A DNA stretch of 31,677 bases from JADKCL01 sp031415375 (GTDB taxonomy: Bacteria > Bacteroidota > Bacteroidia > J057 > JADKCL01), in NCBI GenBank assembly GCA_031415375.1, contig JANORP010000194.1, positions 1-31,677 of the forward strand. Direction: 5' to 3'. The position numbers and the translations under genes were made by a program. Positions within the stretch are counted from its first letter, which is position 1. Every line of letters starts with the position of its first letter. A model generated the notes under the pieces. It saw only the letters and a program-made list of their open reading frames with translations. It was not told where the DNA came from and did not search any database. Below are positions 22,553 to 30,352 of the stretch, in pieces.

Positions 22553-23998
22553 TCAAGCCTTGGGCTTGAGCAGGAAATTCAAGAAAAATTGCATTGTATC
22601 ATTGGAGGGCGAGGGGCCGTCGGGACCGTCGATCTGGTATTTTTCCTTGAGCCGCAGGCTGAAGGAGGCATAGACAGAGATGCGCGCCGCGCCTTGGTCA
22701 TCGAGCACGGGCTCCATCTGCGCTGTGACATCGATGGGCGACTTGATTCCCATGAAATCAAGTTCGCCGCGCAAGGCAAATTGGGTGAGCGTGCCAAAGG
22801 CCAGTTTGGGTTGCTCCATGCTGAGCATTTTCTCAAAGGTGAAAAATGCCTTGGGATGCTCGAGCATCGCAATCATTTCCTTGACGTGACTGTCAAGCCC
22901 AAAGTCGCCCATGGTGAGCGAAGCGGTCTCGATGCCAAACTTGCCGATCGTGTTTTCAATGTTGGGGCCGTCGCTGAATTCCAGGTCACCAAAAAGGACC
23001 TTGATCTCGCCAGCATAGTTATCGACGGGGGCGAGAAAGCTGAAATTGAGTACAGGCGCGCCGGGTTCGACGGGACCTGCAAATTCCCAACTCGTTCCCA
23101 GCTTGACATTGGAGGCTGCATTTGCAGCGGCACCCTCGGGTGCCTTCGGCAAGTTGAGGCCGAGTTCTTCCCACGTTTTGGTCAGCGTCTTTGCGGGTAC
23201 CGGCACCAAACCATCACCCTTGGTTGTGCTGGCAAGCTGCTTGAAGACCTCTGCTTGCAGCACGCCTCCAGCCTCTTCAAGCACTTTTTGCCATGCGGCA
23301 TAAGTACCCTCAAATGGCTTGTCGAAGCGCTTCATGATGGGCTCGATGCAATTGAACTGCGAATACATCTCGGCGCTGAGGAAAAACTTGCCGTCGGTAC
23401 CATGGTAGGGATAGAGTGCAAGGTACATCGCGCGGTCGTTGCGCTGGGCCGTAAAAAGTGCCTGCAATTGTGCATTGCTGGCACCTTTGGCGAGGGCCTC
23501 CAGACCTGCCTTGTGAAAGGCTGCTTGGTCAAAGCCAGGCGGAATCACGCCGTCGAGCGGGGTGAGCTTGATCGGGGAATAAATGCGTGCGCGTTCCTTT
23601 TCCCAGACCAGGACATCATGCTTTTCATTGGTGGCCTGGCCTTGTGGCATGCGGCTCACAGTGCGTACAAATGTGCGCACCTTGTCGATGTTTTGGTAGC
23701 GGCCAATGAAGAGCGAACGGCCCAGATGATTTTGAAAAAAGATCGCCGGCGTGAACTTGACCTGCTCAGGAGCGCCCTTGACGATGTTTTTTTCGGTCAC
23801 GGAAATGCCTTGGGTCTTGGCCATCTCCTTGATCTGCGGCAGATACTTTTCCTTAAAATCCTTTTCGACTGGGTTTTTGGCATCCCCGAGGAAGACGACC
23901 ATTTCACCACCACCCGCAAAGGCATTCCCTACAAATGCCAGCGCCAACAGGGCCAATGCGCAAAAACGAATCCAACTGCTTTGAAGAGGCTTTTTCAT
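22553..23998 (-). CDS. Exported protein: N-terminal thioredoxin-like region and C-terminal YceI-like domain
   Basis: The product has 481 residues. The signal peptide is MKKPLQSS..ALALLALAFVGNAFA (start at 23998; the earlier 24037 codon adds 13 unlikely residues). The region at about 29-120 has a thioredoxin-like layout with a likely cis-proline (KFTPAIFFQNHLGRSLFIGRY) but no CxxC. A helical middle part (about 150-280) is unrecognised. The C-terminal ~190 residues resemble a YceI lipocalin-like domain: MGDFGLDSHVKEMIAMLEHPKAFF, then LRGELDFMGIKSPIDVTAQ, then YASFSLRLKEKYQ. YceI proteins bind isoprenoid-like lipids in the periplasm. It lies 86 bp downstream of the DUF4272 gene and may be a separate unit. 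Confidence 0.7.
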   Translation of the reverse strand: MKKPLQSSWIRFCALALLALAFVGNAFAGGGEMVVFLGDAKNPVEKDFKEKYLPQIKEMAKTQGISVTEKNIVKGAPEQVKFTPAIFFQNHLGRSLFIGRYQNIDKVRTFVRTVSRMPQGQATNEKHDVLVWEKERARIYSPIKLTPLDGVIPPGFDQAAFHKAGLEALAKGASNAQLQALFTAQRNDRAMYLALYPYHGTDGKFFLSAEMYSQFNCIEPIMKRFDKPFEGTYAAWQKVLEEAGGVLQAEVFKQLASTTKGDGLVPVPAKTLTKTWEELGLNLPKAPEGAAANAASNVKLGTSWEFAGPVEPGAPVLNFSFLAPVDNYAGEIKVLFGDLEFSDGPNIENTIGKFGIETASLTMGDFGLDSHVKEMIAMLEHPKAFFTFEKMLSMEQPKLAFGTLTQFALRGELDFMGIKSPIDVTAQMEPVLDDQGAARISVYASFSLRLKEKYQIDGPDGPSPSNDTMQFFLNFLLKPKA

Positions 23999-24033
23999 AT
24001 CTTGATCATACACAATTTTCGTGCTACAAAATA

Positions 24034-24049
24034 ACATGTTGCTACATGT
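24034..24049. promoter_or_regulatory. Possible operator: two ACATGT palindromes 10 bp apart
   Basis: ACATGT occurs at 24034-24039 and 24044-24049, one helical turn apart, upstream of the YceI-like gene start (23998, minus strand). The flanking GCTACA is also duplicated (24023-24028, 24041-24046). The spacing suits a dimeric repressor, but no regulator is identified. Confidence 0.25.
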
Positions 24050-24084
24050 ATTGTTTGCCCGGTACCATAAAATTCCCTACTCGA

Positions 24085-25239
24085 TCAGGTATCCGTGCGC
24101 ACATCGTCCCACTCCTGATCTTGGAATCCGATGAGCCAATTCAAGGCATAGTGCCGTTCATAAACCACACCCGCCTCCATGTCGCCCGGCGTGGGTAGGC
24201 GCTTGAGCCTTGCATCCACGACCGCCCAATCGAGGCGATAGATCAAGTCGGCCTGGTCCAGCAGCTCCTCGACACTACGTGCCTGCGCTCCTGCGAGCAG
24301 GTTGACATAGCTTTCCCGCTCTCTAATGAGGGTGACCATGCCCGCGACATCGCAGATCTTGTCTGGAAATGCCAATTCTGCTTGGTAACCCAATGCCCAC
24401 AGCAAGGTGGCCAATCCCTCATACCGCCAGCAAAAATTCACGCGGCTTTGCTGGTCAGGTTCAGGGTTTTGGATGAATGCAGTTTCCTTGGGCGTGAGAA
24501 AAGGCGCGATCCCATAGTCGGCCATCACGCGCTGCACGATGGCGTCCTCCAAGCCCTCGCCCTTCACCGCCACGAGCATGAGCGCCAATGCACGTTGGGT
24601 CACTGCCTCAGCCGACCTGACCGTGACGGCTACCGCATCCTCGATCAAGGGCAAATGCGGATTGACGGGGACATTCTTTGCTTTGAGGAGCGCCTCTGAA
24701 CGCTTTTTGCGTGCGAAGGCTTCTGCGGAGTCATTCACGGCACGTGCATCCAACGCCGCATCGACCATGACATCGAGGTCCCCGATGCCCGACTTGCCCG
24801 CAAAGTCCATGATGAGGCTGCCCATTTTGTCGAGCATCTTGTTGCCTTCCCAAAAAATGACGGCATCGAGGACACTGGAAACTACAAAGACCACGTCTTC
24901 CAAGCCACGCAGGCCCTTGGGTGCCTGCACCTCGATGGCCATGCGGCTGCTGGCGATCTTGGCCATGAGCTTGACATGTAGGTGCGGAATCTCTGGCTCC
25001 ACCGCAGAATAAACATGCTTGAGCCGCTTTTGCACGTCGATGACTTGCTGCTCGGTGAGCGGCACAAACGTGACCTGAGCCATCGCAAACAATTTGCGGC
25101 GGCTCACCGTGATGCGGGTCCAGGTGGCGGACTCACCTTGGACCTCGGTCACCTTGTCGCCAAAGGCGGCCTGTAGCCGGGCTAGCACCTGCGCACGGTC
25201 AAGGGAATTGCTGAGGAGGACACAACTGTCTTTGGCCAT
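24085..25239 (-). CDS. DUF4272 domain protein
   Basis: This is a 384-residue cytoplasmic protein without a signal peptide. The C-terminal two thirds carry the DUF4272 pattern: ARKKRSEALLKAKNVPVNPHLP, then EAVTQRALALMLVAVKGEGL, then FCWRYEGLATLLWALGY, ending with HYALNWLIGFQDQEWDDV. The N-terminal ~130 residues include a Met/Lys-rich PHLHVKLMAKI segment and a GLRGLEDVVFVVSSVLDAVIFW helix. The function of DUF4272 is unknown. The ATG at 25239 begins 1 nt after the stop of the upstream B3/B4 gene, so it belongs to that operon. Confidence 0.85.
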   Translation of the reverse strand: MAKDSCVLLSNSLDRAQVLARLQAAFGDKVTEVQGESATWTRITVSRRKLFAMAQVTFVPLTEQQVIDVQKRLKHVYSAVEPEIPHLHVKLMAKIASSRMAIEVQAPKGLRGLEDVVFVVSSVLDAVIFWEGNKMLDKMGSLIMDFAGKSGIGDLDVMVDAALDARAVNDSAEAFARKKRSEALLKAKNVPVNPHLPLIEDAVAVTVRSAEAVTQRALALMLVAVKGEGLEDAIVQRVMADYGIAPFLTPKETAFIQNPEPDQQSRVNFCWRYEGLATLLWALGYQAELAFPDKICDVAGMVTLIRERESYVNLLAGAQARSVEELLDQADLIYRLDWAVVDARLKRLPTPGDMEAGVVYERHYALNWLIGFQDQEWDDVRTDT

Positions 25240-25240
25240 G

Positions 25241-25906
25241 TCAGTTAGGAAGTATTAATGTTTCGAGATGAGTTGCCGAGGCAAATTCAGTGAGGAGCGC
25301 CACGGCATCTTGCATGGCTGGGTCGAGTCCCGCACTTCCACCAAAGGCGTAAAAGAGCATGAGAAAATTGGAGGTCTCTGGCCGCACCATCGTGCGCTCA
25401 GAGTCGCTGGTCGGGGTGCCAAAGGCCCCCCTTGCATCGCGAAAGACGGGAAAAAATTCAATGTTCAGGTCCCCTCGCCCGATAGAGGTGTAGGGTTCAT
25501 CGGCGCGACCGATGCCGAGGGTCATCGTGCCCTCGATGCGGTCGACGTCCCAGCCGCCGATCGAGTAGCCGTAGCGGATCGAGACGAGGTTGAGCAAGTC
25601 CACGACATTGCTCACTTGGTAGAGGCCCTTGCCTTGCAGCACGCGGCGCATGAGCGCCTCGGCGCTCGGGCGGTAGCGGCTCGGCTCCTTGCCCAGTGCC
25701 TTGTAGGCATTGCGGGTGTCGGCGATGGCGGGGATTTGGTGAATCTGCTCGACGGTCATCTGCCCAGCCATGGCCTGGCAGCGGGCGTCGATGCGGGCGA
25801 GCAACTCAGCCGAGCTGTCTTGCACCTGGATCCGGCACTGAATGCAGCCGAGCTGCATGTCGGGGCAGGCTTGCAGGATTTCGGGGGAGAGGAGGATGTG
25901 GTTCAT
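25241..25906 (-). CDS. Stand-alone B3/B4 (PheRS beta-like) domain protein
   Basis: The 221-residue product matches the free-standing B3/B4 domain found in phenylalanyl-tRNA synthetase beta chains (COG3382 type). Features are IPAIADTRNAYKALGKEPSRYRPSAEALMRRVLQGKGL (read in overlapping parts), VSNVVDLLNLVSIRYGYSIGGWD and TMLGIGRADEPY-like beta strands. In PheRS this domain lies by the editing site; stand-alone versions may hydrolyse mischarged aminoacyl-tRNA or related compounds, but this is unproven. The start ATG overlaps the stop of the WG-repeat gene (ATGA), and the DUF4272 gene follows 1 nt after its stop. Confidence 0.88.
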   Translation of the reverse strand: MNHILLSPEILQACPDMQLGCIQCRIQVQDSSAELLARIDARCQAMAGQMTVEQIHQIPAIADTRNAYKALGKEPSRYRPSAEALMRRVLQGKGLYQVSNVVDLLNLVSIRYGYSIGGWDVDRIEGTMTLGIGRADEPYTSIGRGDLNIEFFPVFRDARGAFGTPTSDSERTMVRPETSNFLMLFYAFGGSAGLDPAMQDAVALLTEFASATHLETLILPN

Positions 25907-27171
25907 GGTGCCTTGCGGTTTTCCCTTCCGTTTTTGTCAATGTAAAACATTTCCCCTGTCGCGAGGTCACGCACGGGAGCGCCATGGTCGTCCATGAAGA
26001 CGTAGTCATAGGCCGTGCCATATTTGAGCGGAATGACCTCCTTGCCTTGGTGGTCGATGAAGCCATATTTGCCACCCTTGCCGATCCAGGCGAGGCCATT
26101 TTTGAACCCGCAAGCCCAGTCATATTTCATGGGAATGACGACTTTGCCAGTGGTGTCTGCAAATCCATATTTTTCCAGCTGTTCGACGACGACGAGGCCC
26201 TCTGAGAAGTTGTCCCAAATGTCGGCATGGGTCTCGCCGACCTTTTGGCCTTGGCGGTTGTAGATGAACCAGGTATTGGCGGCGGGCGTGATGCCTTTGC
26301 TGGCCAAGTCATAGGGGTCGAAGGCGGCACAGCCGACATAGCCCCCTTCGAATGTGCCGCTGATGCGGGCAAACTGGAACGGGATGATGACATTTCCTGC
26401 GGTGTCGATCACGCCATATTTGTTGTCGCCGACAGCGTTGTCTTGGATGCCGACCCCGAGGCCATCCACGAGCGGGAACAGCTCCTGGTATTTGCCCTTG
26501 CCGACAGGCTTGCCAGCAAGGTCGATGAGTGACCAGTAGGCCTGGCCCGCCGCCTTCACGGGGGCGACGCCATGGGCGTAGGGAAAGACCTCATCATAGA
26601 CGAATCCTGTCATGGCCACGCCCTTGGTGTCGATGAAGGCCATCTGCTTGCCCTGACGGATGGGCAGCCGATTTTGGTTGCAGGTGTGGCCTTGTACCTC
26701 CTCGACTTGGCCGCGGTCGATGCGTTTGCCATCACTGTTGACCAAGGCGTAGCCCACGGTTTGCCGAAAGGCGAAGACGCCGCAGCCGCAAGACTTGATT
26801 TCGTTTTGGAGCTTGGCGGGCACGACTTCACGGCCGAGCTTGTTGATGAGGCCATAGCCCTCGCCAGTTTTTACGATGGTGAGTCCGCCCTCCATAAATG
26901 GCGCTGCTGTTTCATAGCGGGCTGGGATCACGACGGCACCCGTGCTGTCGGTGTATCCCCATAGGCCATTTTCGAGGTAGGGTGAGAGGCGCAATTTGGC
27001 CATCGCGGCCTCTTCGGCGGCGGTGATGAGCGGCTTGGTGGTATCGACACCGATGAGTGGCTCTAGGTTGATGGGCTTGCCGTCGGCAGTGGTTTGCTCC
27101 TCGCTGCCACAGGCTGCGATCAACAAAAGACAAATGGCGGCCAATGCCCGCAAGGTAGAGCGCATTTTCAT
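25903..27171 (-). CDS. WG-repeat (KWG) lipoprotein
   Basis: The product has 422 residues. The ATG at 27171 (or 27165, two codons later) leads into a lipoprotein signal ending LLIAAC. About eight WG-type repeats of 35-50 residues follow, with the recurring pattern G-Y-G-(F/L)-I-(D/N)-x-x-G-(K/R)-x-V-(I/V)-P-x-(K/Q)-(Y/F)-x-x-x-x-x-F-x-x-G. Clear examples are LWGYTDSTGAVVIPARYE, KYGVIDTAGNVIIPFQF and KYGFIDHQGKEVIPLKYG. WG repeats form beta-structures thought to bind proteins or ligands; no enzymatic role is known. It is the first gene of the WG-B3/B4-DUF4272 operon. The long open frame upstream to 27549 has no leader and is not used. Confidence 0.9.
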   Translation of the reverse strand: MKMRSTLRALAAICLLLIAACGSEEQTTADGKPINLEPLIGVDTTKPLITAAEEAAMAKLRLSPYLENGLWGYTDSTGAVVIPARYETAAPFMEGGLTIVKTGEGYGLINKLGREVVPAKLQNEIKSCGCGVFAFRQTVGYALVNSDGKRIDRGQVEEVQGHTCNQNRLPIRQGKQMAFIDTKGVAMTGFVYDEVFPYAHGVAPVKAAGQAYWSLIDLAGKPVGKGKYQELFPLVDGLGVGIQDNAVGDNKYGVIDTAGNVIIPFQFARISGTFEGGYVGCAAFDPYDLASKGITPAANTWFIYNRQGQKVGETHADIWDNFSEGLVVVEQLEKYGFADTTGKVVIPMKYDWACGFKNGLAWIGKGGKYGFIDHQGKEVIPLKYGTAYDYVFMDDHGAPVRDLATGEMFYIDKNGRENRKAP

Positions 27172-27564
27172 GGCGCAAAAATAGGGCTTTTGGAGTGAAG
27201 TTTTTGGGGTGGAAGGAATGATTGGATATACGATCTCGGCGCACACCCGCTTCTGCCCCGATCGGCGCGCGTGGTGCCCAGCGTGTGAAATCACATGTCG
27301 GTTCAATAAGACTGCGCTGTGTGAACCCACTGCAGCAAACCGCAAAGCGGTGAAGTCGGGCTGGTGGCGTATTTTGCTCACTAAACCCATGGCGCCAAAC
27401 GCCACGGGATGGCCACTGACTTGCCCTAAAAATAGTTCGATTTCAAACACAAGCCCCGAAAACCTGTCATGGTATCTGCACGATAGCTGCATCTTGTGTA
27501 TGATGCGTGTTGCCGCCATTTTGAAAAAATCGTAACCTTGTGCAATCATCTATATCCGAATACA
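27172..27564. other. Divergent intergenic region (393 bp)
   Basis: These bases separate the minus-strand WG-repeat lipoprotein gene from the plus-strand T9SS protein gene. No gene is supported here: frames that run through it lack leaders and family similarity. The right end holds the promoter-like pair at 27510-27540. No other repeat or hairpin stood out. Confidence 0.5.
27510..27540 (+). promoter_or_regulatory. Candidate -33/-7 promoter for the second T9SS protein gene
   Basis: TTG at 27510-27512 is followed after 20 nt by TAACCTTG (27533-27540), one mismatch from TAnnTTTG. Transcription would start near 27546, about 20 nt before the ATG at 27565. Confidence 0.35.
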
Positions 27565-29478
27565 ATGGGAAAACGAGTATTCTTACTTTTGTCGCTGGCT
27601 GCAACCTTTTTTTCTAATTGGCTTGCAGCCCAAGATGTGAGCGTTACAAGCCGAACGGAGCATGGCGTAGGCAAGGCTTACCAAGTCAAGCAGGCTACAA
27701 TTCCGTGGCAACCAAGTCCCTTGACCAATTTTGTGCATGAGAAGGACCGCGTTGAGACAGATCCTAGCCCAAGGCTATTCGATGCAAACCAAGTGGAGGA
27801 TGACCAAGGGGAAAAAGTCGCATCGACTAACGCCTTTATCGTGAATGTAGGCCGAAGCTTCGAAGGGAATCATCTGACGGATGGGACACCCTCGGACAAC
27901 ACGATGGCGATCTCCAACAATGGGATCATCGTTTCCGCCGACAATTACAGCATTGCCTACCTCAAGGAAAACGGGGATACGATCACCCAATTTGGCTTGC
28001 CGCATACCCTCTTTTACAACGACTCCACGATGCGTGCTGGCATGTTTGATCCAAGGGTGATTTATGACAGAAATGAAGATCGGTTCATCCTCGTTAGCTT
28101 ATTCGTTTCCAATGATTTCAAGGATTCAAGGGCATTGATCAGCTTTTCCAAGCCATTGGTCGCGGACACTGTGGAATGGCAGCACTATCGTATCGACTGT
28201 GACAGCATTTTCACGGGGGCTGGCGAGGGGATGTACTGGTTCGACTACCCCAACATATCCGTTTCGCGGAGCCAACTGCTGTTGACACTCAACGTGAGGA
28301 AACATTTTTCCGCTACAAACACAAATTCGAGTGTGACCAATGTGGTGTTTCAGGTCGATAAGATGGCTGGTTACGCGGCAGGGCCAAGCATTGTATTTTC
28401 AGATTGGAGAAACGTCAGGAATACCGAGAATGTCAAGGAAATAACGTGGATTCCTGCGATGGATGCATTGCAAGGCGTATCCTATGACACAGTGACCTAC
28501 TTCGTTGCCAACTACGCCGACAACAGCTCAAAGTTCTTTTGGTTTGAATTGAACGGGGCGGTTGGGAGTCCGACGGCACAAATAAGCCAGCACGCCACCT
28601 TCCCTTCTTTTTTCTACCAGGCAGCCACGTATGCTTCCCAACTTGGCGGCAATGGGGGGGACAGAATCTCAGTGCTTGACTGTGACATACAGTACTGCCT
28701 GCTTCAAAACGGGAAATTGCATTTCGTGTTTACACGGGCGGACAACGATTGGGTGGAACTTGTTTATGCAAACATTGAGATTGCCACCAACAGCTTTTTT
28801 TCATCCTCATTCGACAGGGTGGCTGATAGCGAAAACCTGATGCGACCGTCAATCGCCTGTTATGGGGTCGATTCCACTGACGAGAACTATCTCATCGGCT
28901 TCCTGCGTACCGGGCCGAATCAATTCCCCGAGATTTGCGCGATCAATTATGACAGCACGGGTTGGAGCATCGTCCCGACATCGGTGAAGACCGGACAGGG
29001 GATTTTGGATTTGCGCCGTGACTTGGTGGCACCATGGGATTCATTGGAGCGATGGGGTGACTACACCTGCATACAGAGAAGGTACGGTGACCCTTTCAGG
29101 CGATGTTGGATGGTTGGCGCACATGCATTTGGCCTTACTGCCAATCACTTTGGCAGGTTGAGCGGTGTGAATGCTTGGATTGCCGAATTGGGCGACAGCC
29201 TTCCAGCTTTGGAAATCACAGGTCATGTTGGAACACTTAGCTTCCAACTCGCCCCAAACCCAACGGGCGGCAATGGCATTGTGAAGGTACAACTACCAAG
29301 GCAAACCAAGGGATTTGTGCAGATCGTCGATGCATTCGGCAAGCAAGTCCTCTCATTGCCTTTCGCATCCAACTCAATCGAAATTTCGCTGCCTTCAATT
29401 CCTGCTGGCATGTATTTTGTGTCTGTGGTCACTAATCGAGAAAAATATGAAGCCAAGAAACTTGTTGTACTCAGGTAG
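27565..29478 (+). CDS. T9SS-exported protein with type A sorting domain (637 aa)
   Basis: The signal peptide is MGKRVFLLLSLAATFFSNWLAA, then QDVS; the ATG at 27565 is preferred over the open frame back to 27496. The large central region (about 80-550) has repeated short beta segments (DNTMAISNNGIIVSADNY, FDPRVIYDRNEDRFILVSL, WFDYPNISVS, GRLSGVNAWIAELGD) that suggest a beta-propeller-like fold, with no catalytic motif recognised. The last ~80 residues are a T9SS type A domain (FQLAPNPTGGNGIVKV, VQIVDAFGKQVLSLPF, PAGMYFVSVV..KKLVVL). It is expected to be secreted or anchored at the cell surface. A small lipoprotein gene overlaps its end by 32 nt. Confidence 0.88.
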   Translation: MGKRVFLLLSLAATFFSNWLAAQDVSVTSRTEHGVGKAYQVKQATIPWQPSPLTNFVHEKDRVETDPSPRLFDANQVEDDQGEKVASTNAFIVNVGRSFEGNHLTDGTPSDNTMAISNNGIIVSADNYSIAYLKENGDTITQFGLPHTLFYNDSTMRAGMFDPRVIYDRNEDRFILVSLFVSNDFKDSRALISFSKPLVADTVEWQHYRIDCDSIFTGAGEGMYWFDYPNISVSRSQLLLTLNVRKHFSATNTNSSVTNVVFQVDKMAGYAAGPSIVFSDWRNVRNTENVKEITWIPAMDALQGVSYDTVTYFVANYADNSSKFFWFELNGAVGSPTAQISQHATFPSFFYQAATYASQLGGNGGDRISVLDCDIQYCLLQNGKLHFVFTRADNDWVELVYANIEIATNSFFSSSFDRVADSENLMRPSIACYGVDSTDENYLIGFLRTGPNQFPEICAINYDSTGWSIVPTSVKTGQGILDLRRDLVAPWDSLERWGDYTCIQRRYGDPFRRCWMVGAHAFGLTANHFGRLSGVNAWIAELGDSLPALEITGHVGTLSFQLAPNPTGGNGIVKVQLPRQTKGFVQIVDAFGKQVLSLPFASNSIEISLPSIPAGMYFVSVVTNREKYEAKKLVVLR

Positions 29479-29746
29479 TCTAGTAGTGTTGGCCTTGATA
29501 TGGGGCTGTTCCTCGCCAAACACCGCAACAGAAAGTACGGGCTACATAGATTCGGTTGCCTTAAAACTTACAATTCGATTGGATTCAATCGAATCCAAAC
29601 TTGAAAAGGTGAATGCGGACAATGCGGCACAGGCTCTGCAACTGGATGCGATCAGGGATAGTTTGGCAAAGTCGCCTATCGATCAGGGGCCGCAACGCAA
29701 GACGGTTACACAGTCCATGAAGGGACTCCCTATTCGGGACAAGTGA
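29447..29746 (+). CDS. Small coiled-coil lipoprotein (99 aa)
   Basis: The ATG at 29447 lies within the last codons of the upstream T9SS gene (32-nt overlap, different frame). The product starts with MKPRN, a hydrophobic stretch and a lipobox ending WGC at about residue 20. A probable coiled coil follows at about 33-72 (Leu/Ile spacing in LKLTIRLDSIESKLEKV and ALQLDAIRDSLAKS). No known family is recognised. The overlap implies translational coupling with the exported protein, so it may serve as an envelope partner or may simply be carried along. Confidence 0.7.
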   Translation: MKPRNLLYSGSLVVLALIWGCSSPNTATESTGYIDSVALKLTIRLDSIESKLEKVNADNAAQALQLDAIRDSLAKSPIDQGPQRKTVTQSMKGLPIRDK

Positions 29747-29999
29747 CAATGCAACAATGCCACTTGTCCTTGGAATCCATGCAAAATGGAGGACACGTCA
29801 AAGGTCGTCGAGGCAAGCCGCATAAGCCCAGAGTGTATGGGAATTCCATCCAGAAGGCGAAGGAAAAGCCCTTGAAGCGAGGGAAATGATCCAAAAGACA
29901 AATCGCCATTTGCGCGATCAGGCATTCTTCTGCTCGTTGCCAAAGTCGATCATTTGATGAGATCTTTGTGTCGGTCCAAACTATTTCGAAAGCAGCCAT
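29730..29999 (-). pseudogene. Possible decayed ParE/RelE-type toxin
   Basis: A reading frame of 89 codons starts at 29999, 19 nt before the end of the antitoxin-like gene, which is the usual toxin-antitoxin overlap. Its first 12 residues (MAAFEIVWTDTK) look like the first strand of ParE/RelE toxins. The rest is rich in Cys, Phe and Pro and does not continue as a toxin. I checked the other two frames and found no C-terminal toxin strand there either. The likely reading is a toxin gene destroyed by deletion or rearrangement. A chance overlap is possible. Confidence 0.35.
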
Positions 30000-30223
30000 T
30001 GCTTCGTTTCTTCCATTGCGGACTTGTGGCTTCTTACTTGCCCATTTTTGTATTGTTCACGCGAGGCCTCAATGCGTGGATTTTGCTCGCCAGACAACGC
30101 GTAGGGTTCCGCATGATTTTCACTTAGAATCAATTCCATGATCTTCCGCAAAAGTTCTTCATTTTCAATCCCCTGAACGGCAACGACGACTTCATTTCGC
30201 AAATCAAGCATTCCGATTTTCAT
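29981..30223 (-). CDS. Antitoxin-like protein (type II TA, 80 aa)
   Basis: The ATG at 30223 is chosen over a GTG at 30265. The 80 residues have the layout of Bacteroidota ParD/addiction-module antitoxins: an N-terminal helical part (MLDLRNEVVVAVQGIENEELLRKIMEL), a loop with YALSGEQNPRIEASREQY, and the end KNGQVRSHKSAMEETKQWL, like the common antitoxin ending of NG-x-x-x-SHEE-x-x-x-x-x-x-WL. Antitoxins of this kind bind and neutralise a RelE/ParE toxin and repress their own operon. The expected toxin immediately downstream appears degraded, so this may be an orphan antitoxin. Confidence 0.6.
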   Translation of the reverse strand: MKIGMLDLRNEVVVAVQGIENEELLRKIMELILSENHAEPYALSGEQNPRIEASREQYKNGQVRSHKSAMEETKQWLLSK

Positions 30224-30352
30224 TTGATTAAAGCTCTGTAAGATTGTTGTTTTGTTCAACACCACCCACGAGAAAACGATCTAAGCGACGAGATTTTCGA
30301 GGAGAATGAGCAAAAACTGGTGCGTCCTGGACTCAAGCCATGGCACCCAGCA

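Noticed and set aside
22589..24034. Plus-strand open frame of 481 codons opposite the YceI-like gene
   Set aside because: The minus-strand product has a signal peptide and domain motifs; the plus frame is Cys/His/Leu-rich without motifs.
27176..27183. Minus-strand TATTTTTG as a promoter for the WG-repeat gene
   Set aside because: It matches TAnnTTTG but lies so close to the ATG that the mRNA would be leaderless, and no -33 box is present.
27172..27549. N-terminal extension of the WG-repeat protein
   Set aside because: The lipoprotein signal begins at 27171; the upstream residues would bury it.
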